Source: Crossaster papposus (Eukaryota > Echinodermata > Asteroidea > Velatida > Solasteridae). From it: DNA of 64,000 nt. Where the stretch lies: positions 1,116,001-1,180,000 of the forward strand of contig JBAIAA010000118.1 of the NCBI GenBank assembly GCA_037893245.1, read 5' to 3'. How positions within the stretch are numbered: the first letter of the stretch is position 1; each line of letters starts with the position of its first letter. Position numbers and translations under genes: made by a program. A model generated the notes under the pieces. It saw only the letters and a program-made list of their open reading frames with translations, had not been told where the DNA came from and did not search any database. This document shows positions 44,259-57,343 of the stretch, one piece after another.

Positions 44259-45689
44259 CAACTACACGTTAGAATAGATGACTTGTATGAAACGCGATAC
44301 ATTAAAAAAATAAATACATATATGCGAAGGCACGACGAAATAATTTCGAAAATTGTATCAAGTGATTCGGTCGTTCAAATAGGTGTCACGTGAGTTGTGC
44401 GCGTCTATGGGACTGTCAGTCTGAAATCCAGGTCAAATGACGAGGTATGGTGGGCCGGAGCGCACCTAGCTCGCGTGCATGTTAACTTAACCTATTTATA
44501 TACGCATGCAAGAAGATGAGATATAAATGCCACGCGGCGCGGACAGACTTGCTCGACTTTCAGTCCCTGACATACATGTACATGTACATCTAACTATAAC
44601 ACGCGGACAGGCTACGTGTACAATGCTCGTGTGGTAGAAATCTCCAGATGATTTTACTGTTAGTATCCTGGGATTCAAGTTGCATTGAATTGAGTCCAGC
44701 TGCACGAAGAAGTGCTAGAAAAACATAAACTTTGGCAGCGAGTGTTACAAGGCGTGAAAAGTCATTTAGAAATATATATGCAGGACTGTTGTTGTATTAG
44801 CTATATTATGGAAAAGGATTTGTCTTAAGACAAAATAATAATTATCACAGTGTCGTCAGGTCAATATGTTCAATGTAGTCTCTAGTTTTGGGTCTTTTGG
44901 GTTTTTTTGCTCTGAAGATTAGGAAACTATACTATAATGAATTACGTGATGGGTTTTCTGGGGTTGTTATGCGTTGATATTGATTATTATCGATGTCAAC
45001 ATTATTACGATTAGCTCTATTTTCTTGCAATAACTTTCGAAAAACAGTGTCAGGCTTCAGATATGACAAATGGGATTTTGTTGCGGGAGCTGGGTGTCTG
45101 CACGCAATGCTTAAACAAAAACAATATTTTCAATAAACCACCGAAGGATAGCAAAGGTGTCTTTGAAGTGTATATTTACTCTTTGCGTATCCTGGTTAGG
45201 ATTTATAGCGTGCGCGGCTGCTGCGGTCCGAACCTGCCGATTAATATCCAGGATTTGCCCGTGCACGGGATCATTGGCGGGGTTCCCGATTCAATTTACG
45301 TGTCAGAACCAACGGGCGCCTTTTTCTCCTTATGATCGCTGCACCATTTATTATGCATAGGCCAGGGACAACCTTTCCCAAAATAATTCTTAGAATTGCT
45401 CTGAAGCCAATGTCTGACTTTTTGTATCTTTTTTAATAATTTGAAACTGTGTTCTAAATGACCCTCGTGTAATTTGTTTCTATCCTGAATGTTTATTATG
45501 GAGAGTGAAAATTATTCCAAGAGAAACGGCAAAAGGAAAGTGTCCCGCGCACTGAAATCTGGACTGACTTTTCCTGTGTTGATGTAAACAAAGCTAACCT
45601 TGACCCCGATCGTTCTTTGTGTTCGTTTCATTATTTCAACCTTTGGTAGATTCTATTTTCTTTTATTACTTTTCACCACTCCAGACTTG
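44259..45689. other. unique spacer
   Basis: CATGTACATGTACATC at 44573-44590. A 90-codon ORF at 45063-45335 (CCGPNLPINIQDLPVHG) reads protein-like but no acceptor, donor or domain supports it. 45560-45640 has TGTAAACAAAG, a forkhead-type site in DNA otherwise unremarkable. Confidence 0.35.
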
Positions 45690-46870
45690 ATCCAAGTCTA
45701 CCGTATACCGACATCCAGTCTTATCCAGTGATTATTTGTACAGACCATACTGAAACCCAGGTGAGCGTTTCAAACGAATTACAGGATACCCGTTGCTGTT
45801 AATGCTGTCATCGCAATCAACAAACTGTTCTGCCCATCACATCAATGACCCCTCCCCTATCACCCACTTCCCCGGCAACCTCTATATGCCGAGGCATACA
45901 GCCGCTTTACCGGCAAGATGTAGTTCAGTGTTACACAATTATAATTTTTTATTCCAACTAAGTTATTCGACTCCAGCCCGACATAAATCAATAACCTGCT
46001 CATGCCGGTGTATTTTTATGCAGTCACGTCTTCCCTCGGAGTGTTCCCAGCATGGGGCATATTTTCTTGAGTCCCAGCCTTGATGGCAAGGCGTCTTCAA
46101 ATGTGCTTGGACCCGATACGAGTGTGTCACTTTATGAACTAGTTTTACCCCTTCGCTGAAATATCCTTGGCTGTGGCCGTCAAGGGTAATCGCTCCTGAC
46201 AGATAGGTAGTCGGGGGTGATGCTGTACTGATGCGTTACAGGCATGACGCCAGTGCAAAGAAAGAAAGAAAATGAGGTGGGGAACCCAACATGAACATCA
46301 TACCATGATCATACCAGGCTAGTTAGCTCCAGGCTTCCGCTCTACTTTACGAAAATAGTATTATACGTTCAACTCGACACCTTGCCAGGCAGGGGGAAAA
46401 ACGTCAGGCAGCCGTGACATTAAACCGAAATCATGAAGGTTCAGAATGAGATATCACCAGAGGGACCAAAGCCGCTGAAGAAAAAAATAATTCATGGCCA
46501 AAATGTCGTGTAGCAGGTATGAAATTGCCTCGTCGGAAGAAAATGTTTTCCATGTGTGAGTCGTTTCCACTGATAATAGGATCTCCGCCTACTTTTGACC
46601 CCACCACGCGCAAGCACACAACCCAGACGGCTTCCCGGATCCCGCGCTCTAATGTAAAACATCTTGCCTTTATTACTTTATCAACTGCGCAGGGGCCGGT
46701 CATTCTACCTTGCCGCCATTGTTGCAAATTCTAAAGGGTATTTTGTGCGCCTCCTCCCCAGCTCACTGAAGGGCTTGCTTTGTAACGCCTTGGTTGTATC
46801 AAAGAGCCCGTACCCTTCCTGAGAAAAGAAGTCCCCCTGGATCGGTCGGCGAGGAGGCCTGTAAGAATTG
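45690..46870. promoter_or_regulatory. Unique, moderately GC-rich island
   Basis: No repeats at all over 1.2 kb, unusual for this window. Open frames on both strands without domains. Candidate conserved non-coding DNA; inference only. Confidence 0.3.
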
Positions 46871-47065
46871 CACAATTAAACACACTGCTCTTCCGCGCTG
46901 TCAAATTATGTTTGAAGTTACATGGCAAAAAAAGAAACAAAAGCACCGAGCGCAGGACCTGCAAGATGTAAAAACTGCACCAGAAACATCACTGCATATT
47001 TTTGACTTATTATTTGCTGATGAATTTACTGATGATGAATCAGAGCAAAAGGAGAGTTGTTTACA

Positions 47066-47347
47066 GTAAAGGTAGTAAAAAATACACAATTTGCTTTTGC
47101 TATAATTTAGAAAATGGATGTGTTAAGGGGATTATAATGATAGTAAATATTGTGTTGTGACACTGACCTATTTCTAAATTTCTAAAAAAAATCCACTTTT
47201 CTTAAAAGCAACAACACCGGGTGCTGTGATTTCACATGATACTTGGAACTGTTGTTCACTTACAGTCAAGTAAGGTATTTCATAATAATTCAGTAGTTTG
47301 TTTTTTATTTCATGTCTGCAAATGGTGTATAGGCCTACTACCTTTAA
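47066..47347. mobile_element. Family B element, copy 4
   Basis: GTAAAGGTAGTAAAAAATAC left, GTATAGGCCTACTACCTTTAA-type right end (a GGCCTA insertion in the TIR). Contains TTCACTTACAGTCAAGTAAG and also ATGATAGTAAATATTGTG...ACTGACCT, a block typical of family A, so B and A may have a shared ancestry. Confidence 0.75.
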
Positions 47348-49029
47348 CGGGAGCACATTGAATCCTTGATGAACCCCATTGTTGGTCGTGTTTATCTTAT
47401 CAATGTATATTATGGTGCAGTCGCACAGTTGCCAAAATATTTAATCATTACGATATGCACAGGTAGCATAAACACCCAGCGATGAAGGTACATCAGGTAT
47501 TATTTCTTCTGCAATGACTCGATCACAATTATACTAGTGCACACAGGCACGTTCAGTGGTGCCAAGATTTACTGCCTCTAGTTAGTTTTTGTGTGTGCGC
47601 GGCCGGGTAACATGGTTTGCGCCGCGTGCTGTCCGAGGCAATTACCCTAGATGTTAGCCGAAATGTTGAACATGCTCCTGCACCTTTTGCATCGGGTCTA
47701 TTTGATCCAGGAGTGCCTTTGCCTATTACCCGAGCCAATGCCATCATGCACGGGGACAGTAAAATAAGAAGGGCTGTGGGTAAACTATAACCTGACCGCG
47801 CCAACAGTACAGGCCTGTACGACGAGTGAGAGCAAGCCTCGGTAAAAGGCGATCTATGTCCGGCGGTTACACGCGGGCAATCTAGCTCGATCGCCGGGGT
47901 TGGACGGCGAGATGGGACGGTGTAATTACCTACATCAAGCGTGGACCTGTCACCTTGGGTTTGTGTCTCGGTCGTGGGATGATGGCTGGCTATTACACCA
48001 AATTACCGGCACCCTCTTTTATAGATGCTCTCTGCTATAACTCTTTCACTCATGTACAGCCCACCTCGTTCTACTTCTGAATCAACCGAATCACTCCGAT
48101 TCTGTACTATAAAAACAAAAATAAAGCTGCATGTTGAAAACCTATAACTGTTTCAATTTGTCTTTGTGATGAACCAACACTGTCTTTCGAGGTCTCGGGT
48201 GAAGCTTATAAGTATTATAATGGGTTTATTTATATTCGTGCATCGCCCTGTTTATGCTCCCGGTCCCAAGAAAAAAAACACACCTTGTTTAATACCGCCG
48301 ACCCTGTCGGAAACACTAACAATTTACAAATGCTCAATGAAAAAAAACATGAACACAGAATTCTTGCAGCAGTCATGGCTCTGTGTAAAAATGGCTGCCA
48401 CTACAGCCAAACAATTTGTGAGCATAGTGCAGATATATTAGTGATTTCAACTCATGATAAACTCACTGCAATAAACAATGTACTTGGAAACATTGAATTT
48501 AGCCATCTATACAAGTACAACTAAATTTATTGGTTTTTTTCTAGATTTTTTGTTTTTCGCCTACCGGTCTTACTTTAGAAGCAACAAAATAAAGAACTAT
48601 GAGAAATCATTGCAAATGGATTCAGTACAATTGCGGTATTACCTGACCCCTTAACCTCCCTGGCGGGGTCTAGAGGTGGTTCTTTTGTCCCATTAAAGAG
48701 GGACCATTGATATTTCTGGCAGCTTGCCCGCCCAACACCCGTAAATGACAGCAATTCAGTGCACACAAAGACGGGCTTTTGTCATGCAGTAATGACGCGT
48801 GTATGATTATTAACAATACAAAAATGCTAAACGGTTGCTGGGTGTATGCTCAGAATTGGGTGAATATGACTGCGGGGTACTGTTGGTCCGTTTTGTCCAT
48901 GGGTCTTGGTCTGAGGTCTGCGGTAGATTATCATGGACCGTACCAGGGTCAGTGCGATGGGTTCGTACCATGGTCTATGGCCAGGTCTCCGGTAGGCAAG
49001 ATATAAGTGTTGTATTGAAGTTATACTTG
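47348..49029. other. unique DNA, GC-rich at 47570-48010
   Basis: 47570-48010 is CpG-rich and repeat-free (GGTGTAATTACCTACATC is a homeodomain-type TAATTA context) and may be regulatory. 48285-48524 is open for 79 codons (AALCKNGCHYSQ-like peptide) with no splice support. Otherwise nothing. Confidence 0.35.
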
Positions 49030-49160
49030 TGACGGGTAAACCACAAGTCCGGTCCCAATGGTCAGAGGTTTAAAATGTTGTCAGTTGACCTCGAAATTGA
49101 TAAGATGTGATGAACTTGTGACAACTTGTGATCTGTCACAAGACCCTCGACTACAACTAA
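49030..49160. repeat. Family Q-like degenerate repeat
   Basis: CCACAAGTCC, repeated ACTTGTGA units and CTCGACTACAAC recall the family Q right arm (ACTCGACTACAAC). No clean inverted ends. Confidence 0.35.
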
Positions 49161-51340
49161 CAGACATGCACGATTGGTAAGTTGGATATGTATACAATTG
49201 ATGGAGAGTTCACACAGGTATTATCCCACCGCTTCCCCGCGCCTTGTGGATGTGCTATTTCTTCTTACGGGCTTTTACATCCATTTCAAGGTCGATAAAC
49301 TCCAGATTGACGAGAGGGGATAGGTGTTGCATGTCTCTTTAATATGTTCCCCTGTAGCTCTTCATATGCTAATATTAATAATCTAACACGCGTATCAAAT
49401 ACGATCTAACTTTATTGTGTGTGTTTTTCTAAACAGACCAACTCAGAGACAGACGTGACCCAACAGAGCCGTCGCGTCCATTTGAATTTTAAAGAAACTA
49501 ATGTTGTCAGGCGCACTTTGGGGGATTGACGTCCCCGTATGTTGTAACCACTTACGACCCCTGCGTGATGATGGCATGCGGCGCACGTACGGGCTGAGTC
49601 CGGAGGCCCAACTCCCATCAGTGTAGTCGCTCGCAGGTTTCTATACCCATCTGAGATGCAGTATCGCAAACAGTTGTGCGTTAAGGGGCTCTCAATGCAC
49701 TAATCGTTACTCAGTAGACGAGCTAGCTTATACACTCGCACGGTAGCCCACTACTGACCTAATAGACAGGCTGATGTTAAGTCATACAGAGAGCGCTATT
49801 ATCCGTGTTTTTTCTTCTAGACTATCCCCTCTCTTATGAATTGTCCGTCGGCTATCATTACCAATCTTCACCCAACTGTTGCATAATGTATCACCCGTCG
49901 TAATATATCCAAACAAATCGCCATTATCTATGTATGAGATACACACCCACATCGCCATTTCTTACCAGAGCACACCGCATGGTTATGCATTCGGCATCCC
50001 CTCCAAATAAAAACTGACACGATATCTTATATTATAATACCCTCCTAAGTCATCTATTTCAAATATGTTCTTGTGGAAAAGAATGTTGCAACCTGACGCT
50101 GTTTTTTGTCTTCATATATCAATTATCATTTTCAATCGCAATGAAGGTCTATCAGTGCAAAATGTTGAAAAGACTTGGATCTGGTAGGCCTACATGTACT
50201 GAGAAACATTTTCCAAATTTGTAAGGAATTTATTTCTTGACTCTATATCGACTTTGTACACAACCGCTGAAGTAGCAGCATCAGGATACTACATTCTTTT
50301 CATTGAGGGCAACACTGGCCGTCTGCGCTTCGAGGATCATCTAATTAGAAATAGATGTTTCTCTCCAACTAGAGCTTGACCGGTATTTTGTCAGGACGGC
50401 AAGTAGAGCATGTCCGTGTTATTTCATGGCATTCCTGAGACGGCTCGTCATAGTGCAAAACCAGCGGGATGCATGCCATGATGGTTCGTCTTCTGAAAAG
50501 CTTCAAACGGGAGTGTTGGCCAAGTTTAACGACCTTCCATTCTGAAGAAGAAAAAAATATGTACTTTTGCAAACATTAAGAAAATGGTTTTTCCATTGGA
50601 ACCAGAAATCGATTCCAAACCTGGGGGCTTTATTTACGAATCAGCCATTATTAAATTGGAAGTGAGGTAAAATCTTCGTATTTGGAACTTGCGGATATAA
50701 ATGAAAGCAATGACCAATGTTAATACAAAAGGACTACCACTTGTTTCTGATGAATAACTCAAAATGTGTGATCAATCACACCATAATGTTTTAAGCCACA
50801 TTTAAAAAAAAATATGAAAGTGGGGCTAGAATGCAAAAATATAATGTGGCACCATCTCATTCAAACAGTTCACAATTTGTAAAATAATTCAGTAAAAAAT
50901 GGCTTCCTCGGGAAGAAGGTCCATTATACCTCCAGTTTCGCAATTTGCCCAAACGCCATACCTTTGACAAACCGGCCGCGTACGAATTTCATGGCAACGG
51001 CTTGAACTAATAGCACACGTTCCTATAGTATAGAAGCGGCTAAATCCACATGTGATACTGCCGATAACGTCCAAAGTAGTCATCCAGATATCTGTTTCGC
51101 CGTATGTAAGACATGCCAATTTAAAGGAAATTCGATATGTTTTCGTTGCAAATTGAAATGAGCTGACCTCGAGCCCGCGAAAGTACTGTCAATGAAGAAA
51201 AGTAAAGTCTGATGGGTAGCGCGCGCGACTGGTGCTATACCGGTGTAGCAAGAATTTCAAATGAAATACGGATTCGTGTTAGTATTGCGGATGCTTTAGT
51301 CGGGTATAGATTGGTGCACAATGTGATAGAATTGTTCACT
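49161..51340. other. unique spacer, longest repeat-free run
   Basis: More than 2 kb without a recognisable repeat or gene. Short ORFs only. Mixed composition with a GC-leaning patch at 49430-49680. Confidence 0.35.
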
Positions 51341-51573
51341 TGATAATAAAAGCATGAAATTTGGCACACAGTCAGAGTATGTCAGATATTTGGCTATAGG
51401 GCCATCGCAGATTTGACCCTTGAACAAATGGGTAGGATTACATGTGTTTTGTTTTAAAAATTGCGTGTTATCCTACCCCATTTTTGTCAAAGGTCAAATC
51501 TGCGATGGTCCTATAGCCAAATATCTTTCTCATAGCATACTATGATTGTGTGCCAAATTCCATACCTTTATCA
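51341..51573. mobile_element. Family H foldback, complete copy
   Basis: Left arm 51341-51440 and right arm 51467-51573 pair: TGAAATTTGGCACACAGTCA, TATTTGGCTATAGGGCCATC, CAGATTTGACC and GGGTAGGAT with few mismatches; loop about 26 bp. The right arm has an extra AGAAAG. Confidence 0.85.
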
Positions 51574-51851
51574 TTTTATTGAAAATTATTTCACCAATCT
51601 GCCGGACTACCTAATTATTAGTGAGGATCATGATAACAAGTTAGGAGAATGATCGGTCACGTGAGTGGGTTTAACCAATAATAAGGAAATTGGGTCCGAT
51701 TTTCACAAGAGTCTGATATTCAAATGGCGTTTTTTTGAATGGGTGATCAACGAAAACAGTAATTTTGTGTAATGAGAATACTATGCATTAAGTCCTTCTA
51801 AAATTCCTTTAAACAAATTGCATATCTTTCTGAATGTAAAATAGTAAAATA

Positions 51852-52434
51852 CTCGAAACGAAAAGAGTTGTTTCCTATATAGCTCACAACAGAGTGCAGG
51901 TTTCACTCTTTTAGAGTGACTTGTCGTCTTTCAGATTGCTTTTTAAGCGAAAAAGACATTTAGAAGACGAAAACTTCACTCTCAAGAGTGAAACGTTAAA
52001 GGAATCGTATACGTTTGGTAATTACTCCAAAAATTAATGGCAATACAAACTTACTTGGTAAGAAGTATAGCAGCTTTGGATAGTATACTGCATTTTTAGA
52101 ATCTTTTCACTTCGAAGTACTGCGGTTATGGAAAAAGATATCACTTTTTATCCCCACAAATTTGAATCTGAGAAGCGTTACTGCAGTGACGTTCCTCAGA
52201 TTGTGTATTCCAATGCAGATTATTTTTCCTGCGTGGACATAACCGCTCCAGATTTTCGGCAATATCTCAACATCGCTACCACCTTTTGAAATGAAATGTT
52301 TACAGGTTAGTTTTATGGTATATATATCTATAACTATATGATTAAAACAAACAGTGGGTTCCAATTACCAAACGTATACGATCCCTTTAACTCTTTCAAG
52401 GAGCAATGTGGAGTTCAACTCTTTTCGTTTCGAG
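51852..52434. mobile_element. Foldback O, split by family D copy 4
   Basis: CTCGAAACGAAAAGAGTTG at 51852-51870 and its exact 19-bp inverse at 52416-52434. Between them are smaller palindromes (CACTCTTTTAGAGTG, CACTCTCAAGAGTG) and the D insertion. Without D the element is about 190 bp. Confidence 0.7.
51996..52390 (+). mobile_element. Family D MITE, copy 4 (best preserved)
   Basis: TTAAAGGAATCGTATACG to CGTATACGATCCCTTTAA, 395 bp, both TTAA intact, includes the CACTTCGAAGTACTGCGG block. Good reference for the family. Confidence 0.9.
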
Positions 52435-52955
52435 TGGTGTTGCATTCTTTTGCATCATTAGAAAATTCAATTACCTCGCATGTTTCTTTATAAATTGAAC
52501 ATTGTAATGCAAGTCTTCTTGATGCCTTAGATATTTTAAAATAAGGTCAGCGTACGAGTTCAATACAAATTAAATAAGTAAACTAAAGCATTACAACATT
52601 CAGCACACTTCGGTCAAAATGAATCCCTTTTCAAGGAAAATTTTGCGAAGTATAAATACATAATGTAAGCCAAACTGAACAATAAAAAAACCCAAATAGT
52701 CTCCATTTTAATAAAATGAATGTGCCATGTTATAGTTTACAAAAAAATACCGCAAGGAAGTACGCCTATTAATTTGAATAATTTTAAAATGTGTTGCATA
52801 CTATTCTGACGAATCAAGATAAGCTCAAATACACCTCCCACACAGGTGAAGTTCTACCAAAAGACATCGTGAATGTTCATTTCGAAGAATAGGTTGGCAT
52901 AACTTTGTGGAAATTCAATAGTTAACCTCAAACGGGGTTGAAAAGGGTCATATGA

Positions 52956-53109
52956 AGCGCGATATGTGGCAGAGAAACAACCCCCCCCCCCGCCCTCTTT
53001 TGTGTTCCCGGAATCTCATGAATTCTTTTTATGTTTCAAGGGGGGATGTGTTGGGTATCAATAGTGTGCAGTGTGTGGTAAAGGGTACCCCTCTGCCACA
53101 TATCGTGCT
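52956..53109. mobile_element. Foldback U with CGATATGTGGCAGAG ends
   Basis: GCGCGATATGTGGCAGAG left, CTCTGCCACATATCGTGC right: 18 bp with one mismatch. A C run at 52981-52990. One copy. Confidence 0.65.
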
Positions 53110-53368
53110 GGGTATAAAAAGGGTTGGCCGTAGTAGTGCCGTCTGGTAGTGAAGTAATAGCCGTGACACATGAGTGGTGGGTTGGGTCCTCGACGTCACC
53201 TTTCTGCTGGGATGGGTTTAAATCATAGTCACGCTGCATGCAATGGGGTCCGTTCTGGGGCTTGTAAATTGAGTCAACACGTTTACGTTTCGGTGTCGGA
53301 TAAAGACGTACTACGACGAGACGTTCAGTTATAGTCTGGTGCCTGGACAATAGAAGTCTGAAATCCCC

Positions 53369-53923
53369 ACTGATCTCTACAAACTGGATAGGTCGAGCGG
53401 CTCTGCACGTGAAGCCATTGGCGGCCATATTGGGATATTCAAAACATTGCAGGCGAACACGCGTTTGTATAGCGCACGACCGAGAAAACTCATTTAATAT
53501 CACAGGAAACGAAGTTAACGTCGCAAAAACGATCCAGTTTGATTAGGAAAATTAAGTTAAACATAATAACACCCAATAATGAGATGTATACGCCAAGTTT
53601 GAATATTAAAAAGCCCTATTTTCGGGAAAAGATACGAGACCAAAATTTTGTTTTAACATTTCCAACATCATAACCTTATGCACAAACTATAGGAAAATGA
53701 AAAACGAGGTTTTTTGGATCAAGGAAATTCTTAAATTTTGGGGTTTAATTTTATATCCAGACACTAAAAAGTGCCAGTTTTATAATAAAATAAATTAGAA
53801 AATGTCAGTGCGCACACGTGCGATCACTGCATTGTATTGAATATCCCAACATGGCCGCCGGTGACTTCACGGCTCATTATCCCATCAATGTACAATCGAC
53901 CTATCCAGTTTGTAGAGATCAGT
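53369..53923. mobile_element. Family P foldback, Mutator-like, copy 2
   Basis: ACTGATCTCTACAAACTGGA left, TCCAGTTTGTAGAGATCAGT right. Arms of about 90-100 bp; the right arm has an extra ATTGTACATTGATGGGATAA-type segment. Flanks TGAAATCCCC / GGAAATCCCT match at 8 of 10. The loop of about 370 bp has no transposase ORF. Confidence 0.8.
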
Positions 53924-55440
53924 GGAAATCCCTCCCAGCTGATAAAGCCAAACACTTAATTCATGCCTTGCGGCATGCATAAACAATGCAGACTGCAACT
54001 ATGTAAGAACAATATGTGGCCATAACATTGGTCAACTTGAGGTTTGTTTGCATCCAATTCGTGAATAAAAATCAAGAATGAAAACTACTCTCTTATTTTC
54101 AACAAGAGAAGCCCTGGCAGTGATAAACTAATACAATAGGCCTACTTGTACATAATACAGTATGCATATACCAACAGAACAGTGTCGCGACCTAACACGT
54201 GCATTGTGGTAAAAGCTCACAAAGTGGTTCTTAAACTGGCCTCGCTCACCTTTGGGAATCTCGAAAACCATAAATGTTCACAGATTTACAATTAACTTAC
54301 ACGGTATTAACATGATGATGTTAGAAAACATCCCATGGACTAGATTTGCCTGAAATGCTATAGTCGTTGAGAAATGAGTAAAACAATTAGTTTTGTTCTC
54401 GTTAGACGAGAATTAATCCGCTGATGCCGGTGAGAAATCGTTCAGAACATTTTCGCTTTTTTCTTGGACATGAAATGACCAATAAGGCTGAAACTTTCAC
54501 AATGGAATTTTACTATATCTTTATTTACAGAAAATATTAATTACTTTAATGGCCAAAAACCAATGCTGTGCGATGCCTTTAAAGAAAAATTTCAGTTTTA
54601 ATCAGTGTTAATAAGCATATACAAGGTGCATACAATATGTCGCATAACAGGATAAGGTATGTTATTTATTATAATAGGTTTAAATGTGAGCATGTTTACA
54701 TTATGTTGTATATACATACCCTAATTTACTCACAAGTTATCTCAATTTTATATAAACGCCACAACTTCTAGTTGTTCATTACTGATCATTTACCGATACG
54801 TAATGATGAATGCCTTTCCAATACAACGAAGCACTTGGTTTCTTACCTCCATGAATGAACCAAAACTTGTAAAACAAATCACCATCATTAATTTTGAAAA
54901 GGACTTGATTTGTTACTCCCATATAATATAGCAACACATTTTGTACATACAACACATTACATATAAATGAGTCACTGTGGTCACATTCTTGATTCAAAAT
55001 TAATAAAATCTCATTTGTTTTTGAATTCCTGTGTGTAATATCTGGTTCTCATTTAACTAAAAAGCATTTCATTATCATCATTTTAGGAAAGGACCTTTTG
55101 TACAAAATAAGCCGGAAAATGGGTGCGACATGTACAACATGCACTACGCCCGAGTGATACTACCGATAGCATGCACCGAATTCAGGGTTTACTTCACGAG
55201 TGGAAGAACATCCTTATTTTAAACTTGGCTCATTGGCGTATCAAATTTAATTGCTTTTTAAGGGGAAATAAATAAATAATCCAGGCGACTTTTCTTTTTG
55301 ACTCATCCTGTCGGATTAAGGTAATCACGAGAGGACAACACACCCGGCTGTTCGCGTTGATGTACAGGAATATCAACGTGTAGTTGGTGACATTCTTTCG
55401 AATCCATTATGTACAACAGCTTTAAAAAGAAGAAAAAACC
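53924..55440. other. unique spacer
   Basis: A 72-codon minus-strand ORF at 54997-54779 (GDLFYKFWFIHGGKKP) is the only one of note; no splice support. Otherwise AT-rich with no repeat copy. Confidence 0.35.
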
Positions 55441-55519
55441 CAAAACTGCTGGTTTATTAAGAAATACTTTACTTGACTGTAAGTGAACAGTCAAGCATCC
55501 CGTCAAAATAACAGCATCT
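55441..55519. mobile_element. Family B fragment, copy 5
   Basis: AAAACTGCTG, GAAATACTTTACTTGACTGT and AACAGCATCTG match family B positions 30-110; broken off exactly where the family C fragment starts. Confidence 0.6.
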
Positions 55520-55640
55520 GGGGCCAATTTCATAAAACATGTAAGCACAGCAATTTACTTAGCATGACAAAATCTCCTTGGCGAAAATGGGGTTATAAAC
55601 CAAATTTTCAAGTGATGTATATTGTTTGTAACTGTAACTG
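55520..55640. mobile_element. Family C fragment inserted in family B
   Basis: GGGGCCAATTTCATAAAACA through GTAAGCACAGCAATTTACTT to TGATGTATATTGTTTGTAAC, then lost. Inserted at B's CAGCATCTG|GTGTGC position. Confidence 0.7.
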
Positions 55641-57100
55641 TATAAGGTGCGACATGTTGCACACCTAACATTTTCCTTGTTTTTAATTGACAAAAAATTT
55701 AGTAAATAACGAATCACAACTAAGACATGAATAGATAACAAAAGGAATTAATGGAAAAAAACAAGTAATACATGGGTAAACAAAGAAATACAAATGGAAG
55801 AAAGATTTAAAAAAAAGATTACTTAATACATTTCACCGACAGCCTCTTTTCATAACATTAACAGACTTGATGTCATCATATCAGCGCTAAGAAAATGGCT
55901 TTCTCGATAAATTGTGTCCTGTTCCGTCATCTTTGAAAGAGTTTAATTTTTCTCCATCAGAATCATGGTTGAGTTTTAACTGTATTTTCTTCAATCTCTC
56001 CCGACGAGCATAGCGATACTCGTATACACTCGTCTGTTCATTCAGCACTGTACTCTGCAAACCCTTTCCCCTCACAATTCTTTGTTATCCGCGGTGCCCA
56101 ATTCATAATACGATCCCACATCATTTGCCGGCGGTGAGGCCCCGTCAATATTACTCACTGGAGAAAAGAAAATCCCCCCTTCAGAAAAAAAAGACTATTT
56201 GCAACGGCATCATTAACCGCAAAGTATCTGCCATAAAATATTCTTGAATACTTATATATTTAGTCATGTAATTCAAAGTATATCCTTAAAATTATAAGGT
56301 GTGGTTACAAAAAAGTGACCTGGGTTAATAATTTGTTTCTCTTATAATGGGATTCAATATGATAAACCAATTAATCAGTTGGTTTTTGTTTGTATAATGA
56401 GGAATAAATTATGTGTTTTTCTCTTGAAACTTCTGTCGGTGAATTCTGTATGTTTTCCTATGCAACGTTTGGTTCACTCGTGGACTGACTCCCATGGTTC
56501 ATTCATTGTATTCAAAGGGTATTTATTCATTTAAAATGTGTCGATAAATAATCAGTGGTAGACAGTTGGATTTTGTGTCAAATAACTTGTGATCGAGATA
56601 ACTTGTGATTATAATACGCAAGTTACGTGAAATGTTTACAGTTGCTAGTCAATGTAATGTATGTTAATTATGTGTTATTCTAATTAATTGGAGTAAGCTA
56701 TTTTGTTTACAAAAAATCGAAATCGATCACTCCCTTTTGACCCACCCTGTATATAAGCCTTATTGAGTTTCTCGATGACTCCCTACTCAATGATTAAACA
56801 GGAACATACATTGCATTTCCTCATTTAGTTGTTTTGGTGAATGAGTGAACAACAACAGTTAAACCTGAAGAAAGAAAAACAATTAGTTCTTATTTAACTT
56901 TCAAAAGAATAGCTAGACGCTACTTCAGCGGCTGTGTACAAAGTCTATGGAGAAAAAAATATGTTATTTCTAAACGAAATTCGAAATTTTTCTTATTCCC
57001 AGATTCCTGTCTTTTGAACATTTTCGCACTGATTGAACTTTATTATAATAAAACAAAAAAGCAGCGTTAGCCTGCAACATTCTTTCCCGAACCTTTCATA
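55641..57100. other. unique AT-rich spacer
   Basis: No gene or repeat recognised. If the exon at 57344 is real, this could be intron sequence. Confidence 0.35.
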
Positions 57101-57250
57101 CTTGGTTCACAATGGTAGGCCTATACCTATCATTTGGTTCACGATGGTAGGCCTATACCTATCACTTGATTCACGATGGTAGGCCTATACCTATCACTTG
57201 ATTCACGATGGTAGGCCTATACCTATCACTTGGTTCACGATGGTAGGCCC
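57101..57250. repeat. 32-bp minisatellite
   Basis: About 4.7 units of 32 bp containing GATGGTAGGCCTATACC and TTGGTTCAC/TTGATTCAC variants; units start at 57101, 57133, 57165, 57197 and 57229. Recent, because units differ by one or two bases. Confidence 0.95.
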
Positions 57251-57343
57251 ATACTGTCAGTAAATTGCCGCCGTAACATCTTTTTTATGACACCGTTGTT
57301 TTTATCTCTGTTGTATGTTACTAACCGGTGGGTCCTCTTGTAG

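Noticed and set aside
45063-45335. 90-codon ORF
   Set aside because: No splice sites or domain recognised; left as a note only.
46909-47069. Acidic-tailed ORF before family B copy 4 (IFDLLFADEFTDDESEQ)
   Set aside because: Reads protein-like but has no acceptor, and ends at the MITE boundary; too little evidence to call.
53036-53503. 155-codon minus-strand ORF
   Set aside because: Overlaps foldback U and the left arm of family P copy 2; repeat-derived.
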